Assembly (NCBI GenBank): GCA_963828075.1
Contig: CAWHDH010000021.1
Coordinates: forward strand, 1,674,001 to 1,738,000
From: JACCYI01 sp963828075
GTDB taxonomy: Bacteria; Actinomycetota; Thermoleophilia; Solirubrobacterales; Solirubrobacteraceae
Direction: 5' to 3'
Length of the DNA stretch: 64,000 nucleotides
Position numbers and translations under genes: made by a program. Below, in pieces: positions 8,554 to 16,453 of this stretch (positions within the stretch are counted from its first letter, which is position 1; each line of letters opens with the position of its first letter). Under the pieces are notes generated by a model that was given only the letters and a program-made list of their open reading frames with translations, was not told the DNA's origin and made no database searches.

Positions 8554-9428
8554 CGGGCGGCATCCTGGAGCCAGTCCGCCGGCGTGGGCTCATCCATGCC
8601 GAGCGGGCCGCGCATGACGTCCCAGTTGTCCGGAACGCCCTTGAGGTGCATCCCGCCGTCGACGTTCAGCGTGACGCCGGTGATCCACCCGGCCGCCTCA
8701 GACGCGAGGAAGACCACGACCTTGGCCATGTCCGAGGTCTGGCCGGTCCGGTCCATCGGACAGCGCTCGACGAACGCCCTGAGCGCGTCGGGATTCTCGC
8801 CGAGGAACCGCTTGGCCAGCGGCGTGTCGATCAGGCCCGGTGCGATCGCGTTGACGCGGACGCCCATCGGGGCGTACTCGAGCGCCGCCACCTGCGTGAA
8901 CATCGACAGCGCCGCCTTCGACGAGCAGTAGGCCGCCAGGCCGCGCGTCGGAACGCTGAAGTTCAGGGTCGAGATGTTGACGATCGCGCCGCCCGTGAGC
9001 CCTCCCTCCATGCAGCGGCGCCCGAACTCGCGCGTGCCGACGAACGTGCCGCGCGCGATGACGTCGAAGACCCGCTGCCACTCGTCCACCGGCAGACCGA
9101 CGATCGGGCTGAGCACGTTGTAGAGCGCGTTGTTGACGAGGATGCGCGGCATCCCGAAGGCGTCCGCGGCCGTGTCGAACGCGGCGCGCATGTCGTCCTC
9201 GTCGGCGACGTCGCCGGCGAAGGCCAGCGCGCGGCGCGCCGGCTGCTCCTCAGCCAGTGCCGTCGCAGCGACCTGCGCCGCATCGCCGTCGATGTCGAAG
9301 ATCAGGACGTCGGCGCCGGCGGCCATCAGGTGGCGGGCGATGTCGTAGCCCAGGCCCTGGGCGGCGCCGGTCACCACCGCGGACGTGCCGACGAGCTCGA
9401 GCGCCGTGCTCGGAAGGAAGGGGTTCAT
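8550..9428 (-). CDS. Short-chain dehydrogenase/reductase (SDR)
   Basis: A 292-residue classical SDR. The cofactor motif TGAAQGLGYDIARHL is at about residue 20, DIDGD marks the acidic end of beta-2 (NAD preference), NNALYN corresponds to the NNAG motif, and the active site is NISTLNFSVPTRGLAAYCSSK with the Y-x3-K pair; APGLIDTPL follows. It interconverts an alcohol and a ketone. It is located between the solute-binding protein gene and the flavoprotein gene in one operon; a strong hairpin (9461-9489) in the 74-bp gap upstream could lower its expression relative to the transporter. Confidence 0.92.
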   Translation of the reverse strand: MNPFLPSTALELVGTSAVVTGAAQGLGYDIARHLMAAGADVLIFDIDGDAAQVAATALAEEQPARRALAFAGDVADEDDMRAAFDTAADAFGMPRILVNNALYNVLSPIVGLPVDEWQRVFDVIARGTFVGTREFGRRCMEGGLTGGAIVNISTLNFSVPTRGLAAYCSSKAALSMFTQVAALEYAPMGVRVNAIAPGLIDTPLAKRFLGENPDALRAFVERCPMDRTGQTSDMAKVVVFLASEAAGWITGVTLNVDGGMHLKGVPDNWDVMRGPLGMDEPTPADWLQDAAR

Positions 9429-9460
9429 GGCTGGATCGATTCGGGTCGGGAGCGGTGGAA

Positions 9461-9489
9461 CGGCCCGCGGGCGGTGTGCCCGCGGGCCG
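9461..9489 (-). terminator. Perfect 12-bp hairpin between SBP and SDR genes
   Basis: CGGCCCGCGGGC (9461-9472), loop GGTGT, and its exact reverse complement (9478-9489) lie 14 bases downstream of the solute-binding protein stop. There is no T-tract, so it may act as an attenuator or an mRNA 3'-end stabiliser that raises binding-protein levels rather than a full terminator, because the downstream genes appear to lack their own promoter. Confidence 0.6.
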
Positions 9490-9502
9490 CTGTCACCGGC
9501 GC

Positions 9503-10660
9503 TCAGGCCTTGCCCCAGATCTCCTTGAGCTGGTCGTTGAGGTCATCGATGATCGGAGCGAACTTGGTGCCGTTGGCGTCGGCGAAGTTCTCCTTGGTGA
9601 CCAGGAACCACGGGGGCTGCCATGCCTCGTTCGGCGCGAGCGACTGACCCGTCATATGCCGGGCCGCCGCGTCCACGTAGTGCGCCCAGATCTCGAAGTA
9701 GGCCTGATGGACCGTGGCCCCCTCCGTGCCGGCCTCGATGTACGAGAGGTTCGTCGCCGTCGGCGCCTCGCCGACGAGCTTGACCTTCTTGTCGAGGCCG
9801 GCGGCCTTCAGCGCGGCCGGCAGGCCCACGGCGACGCCGTCGTAGTCGACGACGACGGCGTTGACTTTGGGATGGGAGCGCAGGTAGGCGACGATCTTGT
9901 TCGGCGCGTCCTTGCCGATCGCGGTGACGGGCACCTGCATCTTCGCCAGCGGGCAGTCCGCGCACCACTTCTTGTAGTGCTCCTCGAAGCCCTCGCCGAC
10001 CGGCTTGAGGATCACGAACGTCGGAAGCTCGACGTAGAGGGTGTTCGCCTTGCCCTGGGTCTCGCTCACGACCCACGCCGCCATCTGCTTGCCGACGATC
10101 GGGACGTCCTCCGGCCCGCCCTGGGTGTAGGTGATGCCGCCCCCCGGCTTGTCGAGCGAGGACCAGCTGAACACCGGGATCTTCTTCGCGGCGAGCTGCT
10201 TGAGCTCGGCGGCGAACAGGGCCTTGTCGAATCCCGAGTTGAACACCACGTCGGGGCTCATGCGCACGACGCTCTTCCATGCGGCCTTGATGCTGGCCGG
10301 CGTCCCGTTGGTCGGGACGATGGTCGCCTTCCAGCCCAGGATGGCCGTCGCGTTCTTGATCGAGTCGGCGATGGTCGAGCAGACGGCGACGCCGCAGTGC
10401 ACGAACGCCACGGTCTTGCCGGTGGGAATCGGCTTCTCGTGCTTTGGAAGCCCGAGCTTCGTCGGCAGGGTGGTGGCCTCCTTCAGCGCCGCCTGGGCCT
10501 CCTGCAGCCCCGCCGACGTCTCCGACGTGCTGGAGCCGCTGCTGCTGCCGGCGCCGCTGGCGACCTCGTCGTCGCCGCCGCATCCGGCGGCCGCGAGGGC
10601 GACGGCGGCGACCGCCGCCGCGAGCGCGGCGCGTCGCTTCGTGTGTGCTTGTGACCTCAT
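9503..10660 (-). CDS. Sugar-type ABC transporter solute-binding lipoprotein
   Basis: A 385-residue periplasmic-binding-protein-like family 1/4 lipoprotein. The N-terminus has a charged start (MRSQAHTKRR), a hydrophobic stretch and lipobox LAAAGC, followed by a Ser/Gly-rich linker. The mature part shows CUT2 substrate-binding features: KTVAFVHCGVAVCSTIADSIKNAT, PDVVFNSGFDKALFAAELKQLAAKKIPVFSWSS, and VNAVVVDYDGVAVGLPAALKAAG. ATG at 10660 is preferred over 10666 because AGAGGA is spaced six bases before it. It follows the permease and ATPase in one operon. CUT2 binding proteins take sugars but also autoinducers, purines and other small cyclic molecules; here the catabolic genes suggest a non-sugar ligand. 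Confidence 0.92.
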   Translation of the reverse strand: MRSQAHTKRRAALAAAVAAVALAAAGCGGDDEVASGAGSSSGSSTSETSAGLQEAQAALKEATTLPTKLGLPKHEKPIPTGKTVAFVHCGVAVCSTIADSIKNATAILGWKATIVPTNGTPASIKAAWKSVVRMSPDVVFNSGFDKALFAAELKQLAAKKIPVFSWSSLDKPGGGITYTQGGPEDVPIVGKQMAAWVVSETQGKANTLYVELPTFVILKPVGEGFEEHYKKWCADCPLAKMQVPVTAIGKDAPNKIVAYLRSHPKVNAVVVDYDGVAVGLPAALKAAGLDKKVKLVGEAPTATNLSYIEAGTEGATVHQAYFEIWAHYVDAAARHMTGQSLAPNEAWQPPWFLVTKENFADANGTKFAPIIDDLNDQLKEIWGKA

Positions 10661-10689
10661 GTGCATTCCTCTCCACTCCTCGTTGGCGA

Positions 10690-11802
10690 TCACTTCGTTG
10701 ACCCATCGGACGACCCCGCGGTCGCCGCCCGACGGCGACCGAAGCCCTTGAAGCCACCGCGGCGCAGCGCGCGGCGCTCCGCTCCGGTGATGGCGAGCGC
10801 CGCGATGAGCACGATGCCGGTGAACATCGCCGGCGCCCAGTTCGGTGCGGTCGCCAAGGCGAGGCCGGTGGTGCCCGTGCCGAGCATCAGGACCGCGATC
10901 ACCGAGCCCCACGCGTTGAAGCGACCCGCCTTCAGCTGCGTCGCGCCGACGAACGCGGCGGCGTATGCCGCCAGCAGGTACGGATTGCCGGCCGCCGGGT
11001 CGCCCGATCCGAGCGTCGATGCGAGCACGACGCCGGCGACGCCGGCGATCGTGCCGGAGACGACGAGCGAGGCGAAGCGCAACCGCGCCGTCTTGACGCC
11101 GGCGAGCCGTGCGCTCTCGGCGTTGAAGCCTGTGGCGTACAGCCTCCGTCCGGTCCCGGTGTGCTCGAGCACGAACCAGAGGACCAGCGCGAGCGCGATG
11201 ACGTAGAACACCGGCAGGCTGAACCCACCGATGCTCGACTGGCCGATGCGCGAGAACGAGCCCGCGAGCGCCGGATCGGTGATCGCGATGTCGTCGGTCA
11301 TCAGCGTGATGAAGGCCTGGATCAGCGAGCCCGTGGCCAGGGTCGCGATGAACGAGTCCACGCCCATTCGGACGACGATCGTCGCGTTGACGAGGCCGAT
11401 CATCACGGCGCCCCCTAGCGCGACCGCCACTGCCGGCGCGACGCCCCATCCCTCACCGAGGAAGTAGGCGGCGGTCACGGCGCTGAGCGAGGCGACGAAG
11501 CCGATCGAGAGGTCGAAGGTCCTCGTGCACAGCGGGATGACGAGGCTCAGCGACATGAGCGCCGTGGACGCGTTGTCGTTGAGGATCTGCTTCGCCGTCG
11601 ACCAGGTCGCGAACGTGTCCGGGACCCAGATCGTGAAGACGGCGATGATCAGCAGCAGCACATAGACAGCGCCGATGTTCTGGAACGAGAGCGCCTTGCG
11701 CAGCCGGTCCGGCGAAGCGATCTCGCGGCGCGGAAGGGTGGCTTCGGCGGGCACCCGCGTGGTGTTCGATGTCTTGGCGGTGGGGGTCTGGACGGTGCTC
11801 AC
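10690..11802 (-). CDS. Sugar-type ABC transporter permease (RbsC-like)
   Basis: A 370-residue BPD_transp_2 inner-membrane permease. About eight to ten hydrophobic helices are visible from NIGAVYVLLLIIAVFTIWVP onward; the family signature region FDLSIGFVASLSAVTAAYFL resembles the DLSVG segment of RbsC, and a GRRLYATGFNAESARLAGVKTARLRF loop matches the conserved cytoplasmic ATPase-contact loop. The GTG start at 11802 overlaps the ATPase stop by 4 bp. Both domains of a homodimeric CUT2 channel would be formed by this one gene product. The Arg-rich C-terminal tail is typical of this genome's style and carries no clear motif. Confidence 0.92.
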   Translation of the reverse strand: MSTVQTPTAKTSNTTRVPAEATLPRREIASPDRLRKALSFQNIGAVYVLLLIIAVFTIWVPDTFATWSTAKQILNDNASTALMSLSLVIPLCTRTFDLSIGFVASLSAVTAAYFLGEGWGVAPAVAVALGGAVMIGLVNATIVVRMGVDSFIATLATGSLIQAFITLMTDDIAITDPALAGSFSRIGQSSIGGFSLPVFYVIALALVLWFVLEHTGTGRRLYATGFNAESARLAGVKTARLRFASLVVSGTIAGVAGVVLASTLGSGDPAAGNPYLLAAYAAAFVGATQLKAGRFNAWGSVIAVLMLGTGTTGLALATAPNWAPAMFTGIVLIAALAITGAERRALRRGGFKGFGRRRAATAGSSDGSTK

Positions 11803-13388
11803 GTGGCCTCTTCCTCGTCGGTTCCTTCGATGGCGTGGTGGAGCGCTGCTTCGGTGACGCTGCCGTGGAGCTCGCGGACGATCACCCCGTCGCGCAGGAC
11901 GACGATCCGGGTGCACATCGCGTGCAGATCGCCGACGTCGGACGACGCGACGATCACCCCGAGACCCTTCTCGGCCTGCTGGGCGATGAGCTCGTAGAGG
12001 GCGATCCGGTTGGCGATGTCGACGCCGGCGGTCGGCTCGCACAGCAGCAGGACGGACGGGTTGAGCGCCAGGCAGCGCGCCATGACGACCTTCTGCTGGT
12101 TGCCGCCGCTCAGCGTCGAGATCGGCGCGTCGTGGCTCGCCGTCTGGATCGACAGGCGGTCGACGTAGTCGTCGACGACCGCCGTCTCGCGTCGTCCGCT
12201 CAGGCGCACCCCGCGCCGGAGGCGGTCGAGGATCGACAGCGTGAGGTTGTCGCCGACGCCGAGCTCGGCGATCACGCCTTCGCGTGCGCGGTCGGCCGGC
12301 ACGAGCGGCAGCCCGACGAGCTCGCTACCGCCCAGCTCGATCGGCGCGGCGCCGTTGGGCCCGAGGCGGATCGACCCCGCGGCATCGTGACCGAGGGCGC
12401 CCGCGAGCGCGTAGGGCAGCTCGTCGGCGCCGGAGCCGGGCAGCCCGGCCACGCCGAGGATCTCGCCCTCGTGGAGCGTGAAGTCGACGCCCCGCAGGTA
12501 CCGCGACGTGACCTTGCTCGCCCGCAGGGCGGGGGGTGCGTCCGAGTGGGCGGCGACGTCGGCGCGGTAGTCGGGGTCGACGTCCTCGCCGACCATCAGC
12601 GTCGCGAGCGAACGAGGCGTGAGATCCGCGACGTCGCCCGTGTGGATGACCTCGCCGCCGCGCAACACCGTCACGCGATCCGCGAGCTCGAAGATCTCGT
12701 CGATGCGGTGCGAGACGTAAAGCAGGCTGGCGCCGGTGCGCCGCACCTCGCCGATCAGCTCGAACAGCTCAGAGACCTCGTTCGGCGGCAGCACGGCCGT
12801 GGGCTCGTCGAGGACGAGCACGCCCGATCCACCCTCCCAGCCCTGGAGCGCGGCGACGATGGCCACGATCACGCGCTCGACGGGCGTCGCTTCGGAGAGC
12901 GGACGGTAGAGGTCCATCTCGATGCCGAAGCGGCCGAGCAGCTCGCGCGCCGCGCGCTCCTGCTCGGACCAGCGGATGCGCCCGAACCTGCCGCTCACGT
13001 AGGAGCCGCGCAGGGCGAGGTTGTCGACGACCCCGAGTTCGAGGACGTGGCCGAGGTCCTGGTGTACGAACCGCAGCCGGTCGTGCCCCTGCTCGTGGAC
13101 GGCGCCACCGAGCTGGAACTCCGCGTCCTGGAACCAGGCGCGGGCGCCGGGGTCCGGCTGGTGGAAGCCGGCGAGGGTCTTGATCAGCGTCGACTTGCCC
13201 GATCCGTTGTGGCCGACGAGCGCGTGGATCTCATCCGGGCGCACGTCGAGGTCTGTGTTCACCAAGGCGCGCGTGCCGCCGAACGTCTTGGACAGCGCCT
13301 CGATCTTCAGCAGGGTGGTCTCCACCCCCTGGTGCGCGACGGCGGTCACCGCTGATCGCGCTCCCAAGCGTCCATCCCGCTTCTGCAC
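11799..13388 (-). CDS. Sugar-type ABC transporter ATPase (two nucleotide-binding domains, RbsA-like)
   Basis: A 529-residue tandem ABC ATPase. The first domain has Walker A VGHNGSGKSTLIKTLAGF and Walker B VLVLDEPTAVL. The second has a degenerate Walker A (VAGLPGSGADELPYALAG), the intact signature LSGGNQQKVVMARCL and LLLCEPTAGVDI, as is normal in RbsA-type ATPases. GTG at 13388 is taken as start; GTG at 13325 (VETTLLKIEALSK) would give a length nearer the usual 500 residues. It is first in an operon running to the alcohol dehydrogenase. Its promoter (-35 TTGACA, -10 TAACCT) and operator 2 lie immediately upstream, with exactly 41 bases between the operator and the start codon. Confidence 0.92.
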   Translation of the reverse strand: MQKRDGRLGARSAVTAVAHQGVETTLLKIEALSKTFGGTRALVNTDLDVRPDEIHALVGHNGSGKSTLIKTLAGFHQPDPGARAWFQDAEFQLGGAVHEQGHDRLRFVHQDLGHVLELGVVDNLALRGSYVSGRFGRIRWSEQERAARELLGRFGIEMDLYRPLSEATPVERVIVAIVAALQGWEGGSGVLVLDEPTAVLPPNEVSELFELIGEVRRTGASLLYVSHRIDEIFELADRVTVLRGGEVIHTGDVADLTPRSLATLMVGEDVDPDYRADVAAHSDAPPALRASKVTSRYLRGVDFTLHEGEILGVAGLPGSGADELPYALAGALGHDAAGSIRLGPNGAAPIELGGSELVGLPLVPADRAREGVIAELGVGDNLTLSILDRLRRGVRLSGRRETAVVDDYVDRLSIQTASHDAPISTLSGGNQQKVVMARCLALNPSVLLLCEPTAGVDIANRIALYELIAQQAEKGLGVIVASSDVGDLHAMCTRIVVLRDGVIVRELHGSVTEAALHHAIEGTDEEEAT

Positions 13389-13429
13389 GTGTGCTCCATC
13401 AAGCCTCTCTCCTCTGCGGTCCTTGGTTC

Positions 13430-13444
13430 CTGAAGTGAGATCAG
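13430..13444. promoter_or_regulatory. Palindromic operator CTGA-N7-TCAG, site 2
   Basis: CTGAAGTGAGATCAG overlaps the downstream end of the -10 hexamer (13443-13448) of the transporter operon and covers its predicted transcription start. The location is that of a repressor site. It matches sites 1, 4 and 5 at all eight fixed bases. Confidence 0.72.
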
Positions 13445-13471
13445 GTTAGGGACCGAGGGCCAGGCTGTCAA
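13443..13471 (-). promoter_or_regulatory. Promoter of the ABC transporter operon
   Basis: On the minus strand, -35 TTGACA (13471 to 13466) is separated by exactly 17 bases from -10 TAACCT (13448 to 13443). The -35 matches the sigma70-type consensus fully and the -10 fits the actinobacterial TAnnnT form. Operator 2 overlaps the last two bases of the -10. Confidence 0.7.
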
Positions 13472-13530
13472 GCCGATTGCACGCAATCTGCTGAGGTGAG
13501 GTAGGATCGGCTCCAATTGCCCACGCCCCC

Positions 13531-13559
13531 TGGACACGGTCGCTCCAGGTTGGTACGTT
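13531..13559 (+). promoter_or_regulatory. Promoter of the P450 operon
   Basis: -35 TGGACA (13531-13536), a 17-base spacer and -10 TACGTT (13554-13559, TAnnnT form) precede the P450 gene. The last base of the -10 is the first base of operator 3, the same geometry as at the divergent transporter promoter. Confidence 0.6.
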
Positions 13560-13573
13560 TGAAGCGAATTCAG
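13559..13573. promoter_or_regulatory. Palindromic operator (TTGA-N7-TCAG), site 3
   Basis: TTGAAGCGAATTCAG differs from the others by one arm base. It is 41 bases before the P450 GTG, mirroring the 41 bases between operator 2 and the ATPase start on the other side of the same intergenic region. Confidence 0.65.
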
Positions 13574-13614
13574 GTTGGCCCACGGGGCCGACACCCGGCG
13601 AAAGGGACGAAACG

Positions 13615-14856
13615 GTGACTGACACGGCAGCCCATTCCGAAGCGGTCGAGCGCGACCTGGGCGGATGCCCGGTGATGCACCGCGACTTCTCTCCGACCCA
13701 GGCTGCGGGGTGTCATTGGCAGCTGGCCGATGAGCTCCGCGAGACGAGCCCCGTCTACTTCAACACCTTCGCCCAGGGCTACTGGGTGTTCACCCGCCAC
13801 GACGCGGTCCGCGACATCTACAAGACCGCCGACCTGTTCTCGAGCGAGTCGATCACGCCGTGGCAGCCCGATCCGGTCTACCGGTTCGTGCCGACCCAGA
13901 TCGATGCGCCCGACCACATCAAGTACCGGCGGGTCGTCAACCCCTGGTTCTCCCCGCGCGCGATGCAGGACGCGGAGCCGGCGATGCGCGCCCTCTGCCG
14001 CCGGCTCGTCGAGGAGGTCGCCACGACCGGTAGCTGCGACTTCGTCACGGAGTTCGCGCTGCGCTTCCCCACCGAAGCGTTCCTCAGCGTCGCCGGCATC
14101 GACCCCTCCGACGCGGACCTCTTCGTCCCGTGGGTCGAGGACTTCTTCGGCGGGTTCGGCGGCGACCCCGAGGGCCTGGAGCCCATGATGAAGGCGCTCG
14201 AGGGGATCCGCGAGTACTGGGTGGCCGCGCTGGCGGAGCGGCGCGACGAGCCGGAGCCGCGTGAGGGCGACCTGGCCTCGCATCTGCTGCACTCGACCTT
14301 CGACGACCGGCCGCTCACCGACGCCGAGATGCTCGACATGCTGACGGTGCTGGTGCTCGCCGGCCTCGACACGACGCGCGCCACGCTCGGCTACATGTTC
14401 CGCGACCTCGCCGAGCATCCCGAGCGCCGCCGGCGCCTCATCGACGAGCCGGAGCTGATCCCGTCAGCGGTCGAGGAGTACCTGCGCTTCTACACGATCA
14501 TCTTCGGCGACGGGCGCAAGGTCACGCGTGACGTCGAGTTCCACGGCGTGCAGCTCAAGGCGGGCGACATGGTCTACGCGCTCGTCTCGGGAGCGAACCG
14601 GGATCCGCGCGCGTACGACCGGGCCGACGAGTTCGTCATCGATCGCAAGCGCAACCAGCACATGGGCTTCGCCAACGGTCCCCACCGCTGCCTGGGCGCC
14701 CACCTCGCGCGGCGCGAGCTGCAACTCGCGCTCGAGGAGTGGCTGCGGGTGATCCCCGACTTCCACATCGCCACCGACGAGGAGCTGGCCGAACGCGGTG
14801 GCGCATCGATGATGACGCTCACGAGCCTCCCGCTCGCCTGGGAGGTGACGTCGTGA
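13615..14856 (+). CDS. Cytochrome P450
   Basis: A 413-residue soluble bacterial P450 (CYP). The I-helix oxygen-activation motif AGLDTTRAT is near residue 249, the K-helix ExxR is E288-Y-L-R291, and the haem-binding loop FANGPHRCLGAHLA has the cysteine ligand at residue 359. It would hydroxylate a small hydrophobic substrate with electrons from the ferredoxin and reductase encoded just downstream. The GTG start at 13615 has AAGGGA about eight bases before it. The stop overlaps the ferredoxin GTG by 4 bp. Family number and substrate cannot be assigned from sequence alone; fatty acid, terpenoid and aromatic substrates are all handled by similar enzymes. Confidence 0.95.
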   Translation: MTDTAAHSEAVERDLGGCPVMHRDFSPTQAAGCHWQLADELRETSPVYFNTFAQGYWVFTRHDAVRDIYKTADLFSSESITPWQPDPVYRFVPTQIDAPDHIKYRRVVNPWFSPRAMQDAEPAMRALCRRLVEEVATTGSCDFVTEFALRFPTEAFLSVAGIDPSDADLFVPWVEDFFGGFGGDPEGLEPMMKALEGIREYWVAALAERRDEPEPREGDLASHLLHSTFDDRPLTDAEMLDMLTVLVLAGLDTTRATLGYMFRDLAEHPERRRRLIDEPELIPSAVEEYLRFYTIIFGDGRKVTRDVEFHGVQLKAGDMVYALVSGANRDPRAYDRADEFVIDRKRNQHMGFANGPHRCLGAHLARRELQLALEEWLRVIPDFHIATDEELAERGGASMMTLTSLPLAWEVTS

Positions 14857-15053
14857 AGCTCACGGTGCACGGCCCGAGCTGCATGGGTCACGGCCGCTGC
14901 TATCAGATGGCTCCGGACCTCCTCACGTACGACGACGAGGGCTACGTCACGATCCGCGATCAGACGATTGAGGTGCCCGACGACCAGTTGGAGGCCGCCG
15001 CGGACGCGGAGGGCACCTGCCCCGAGCAGGCTATTAGTCTGACCGGTACATGA
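14853..15053 (+). CDS. 3Fe-4S-type ferredoxin
   Basis: A 66-residue ferredoxin with cysteines at 10, 16 and 56 (CMGHGRC and GTCPEQAI); the place of the usual fourth cysteine is taken by His13 in the C-M-G-H spacing, the pattern of single-cluster [3Fe-4S] ferredoxins that serve actinobacterial P450s. The acidic surface segments (DDEGYVTIRDQTIEVPDDQLEAAADAE) are typical. It passes electrons from the neighbouring NADPH-dependent reductase to the P450. It overlaps the P450 stop and its own stop overlaps the reductase ATG, so the three proteins are translationally coupled. Confidence 0.93.
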   Translation: MKLTVHGPSCMGHGRCYQMAPDLLTYDDEGYVTIRDQTIEVPDDQLEAAADAEGTCPEQAISLTGT

Positions 15054-16447
15054 GCGGAGACTCGACGACACGGGCAGCCATCATCGGGGCGGGGCCGTCC
15101 GGCTTCTACACCGCCGACCAGCTGCTCAAGGCGGGGATCGCGGTCGACCTGTTCGACGCGCTTCCGACGCCCTACGGCCTCGTGCGCGCCGGCGTGGCGC
15201 CGGATCACCCGAAGATCAAGTCCGTCACGCGCATGTACGACAAGACCGCGGCGCATCCGGACTTCCGCTTCTTCGGGGGTGTCGAGCTCGGCGCCGACGT
15301 GACGCGCGAGGACCTGCTGGAGCGCTACCACGCGGTCATCTACGCCGTGGGCACCGCGACCGACAACCGGCTGGGGATCCCGGGCGACGACCGCCCGGGT
15401 TCGATCGCGGCCACCGAGTTCGTCGCCTGGTACAACGGCCACCCCCGGCACGCCGACGAGACGTTCGACCTGTCGTGCCCGCGCGCCGTCGTGATCGGCA
15501 ACGGGAACGTCGCCATCGACGTCGCCCGGATGCTGGTGCTCGATCCCGACGAGCTCGCGCCGACCGACACCGCCGACCACGCGCTCGACGCGTTCACGAG
15601 CGCCTCGGTCAGCGATGTGGTCATCCTTGGCCGGCGCGGGCCGGCGCAGGCCGCCTTCACCAATCCCGAGCTCCGAGAGCTCGGCGAGCTCCTGCGCGCG
15701 GACGTCGTCGTGGACCCCGCCGACCTCGAGCTCGATCCGCACAGCGCCGCCTGGCTCGAGTCCGACGACGCGTCGCCGACCGTCCGGCGCAACGTCGGGA
15801 TGCTGCGCGAGTTCGCGGCCAAGGAACCGACCGGCAAGTCGCACCGGATCGAGCTGCGCTTCTGCCGCTCTCCGGTCGAGGTCCTGGGCGAGACCGACGG
15901 CGGTCCGGTCACCGGGCTGCGGGTGGTGCGAAACCGGCTCGAGCCCGACGATCGCGGCGGCGTCCGGGCCATCGCCACCGAGGAGCACGACGTGATCCCC
16001 TGCGGGCTCGTGATCCGCTCGATCGGCTACCGCGGGCGCCCGCTGCCGGGCGTCCCGTTCGACGAACGCCGCGGCGTGATCCGCAGCGACGGCGGCCGCA
16101 TCTGCGAGGAGGACGGGACCCAGTGCACCGGCGAGTACGCCGTCGGCTGGATCAAGCGCGGGCCCTCCGGAGTCATCGGCACGAACAAGAAGTGCGCCGC
16201 CGAGACGGTCGCGCAACTGCTCGAGGACCTGCCTCGCGGCCGCCTCAACGAGCCTTCGGCGCCGGACGGCGACGCGATCGAGGCGTGGCTGCGGACCCGC
16301 GTGCCCGGCTTCGTCACGTGGCATGGCTGGCAGGCGATCGACGAGCACGAGCGCGGCCTCGGCGAGCCCGACGGGCGCCCGCGCGTCAAGCTGGTGCGGG
16401 TCCCGGAGATGCTCGCCGTGGCCGACTCGACGGGCCCGCCCGAGTGA
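15050..16447 (+). CDS. Ferredoxin-NADP reductase (FprA/adrenodoxin reductase type)
   Basis: A 465-residue flavoprotein of the adrenodoxin reductase type. The FAD motif GAGPSGFYTADQLLKAG is at residue 12, followed by PTPYGLVRAGVAPDHPKIKSV, which is diagnostic of the family, the NADPH motif VIGNGNVAIDVARML, and near the C-terminus GWIKRGPSGVIGTNKKCAAETV. It uses NADPH to reduce the ferredoxin. With the two genes before it, it completes a class I P450 electron chain. Length is normal. Its stop lies six bases from the convergent GMC oxidoreductase gene. Confidence 0.95.
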   Translation: MSGDSTTRAAIIGAGPSGFYTADQLLKAGIAVDLFDALPTPYGLVRAGVAPDHPKIKSVTRMYDKTAAHPDFRFFGGVELGADVTREDLLERYHAVIYAVGTATDNRLGIPGDDRPGSIAATEFVAWYNGHPRHADETFDLSCPRAVVIGNGNVAIDVARMLVLDPDELAPTDTADHALDAFTSASVSDVVILGRRGPAQAAFTNPELRELGELLRADVVVDPADLELDPHSAAWLESDDASPTVRRNVGMLREFAAKEPTGKSHRIELRFCRSPVEVLGETDGGPVTGLRVVRNRLEPDDRGGVRAIATEEHDVIPCGLVIRSIGYRGRPLPGVPFDERRGVIRSDGGRICEEDGTQCTGEYAVGWIKRGPSGVIGTNKKCAAETVAQLLEDLPRGRLNEPSAPDGDAIEAWLRTRVPGFVTWHGWQAIDEHERGLGEPDGRPRVKLVRVPEMLAVADSTGPPE

Positions 16448-16453
16448 ATACCG

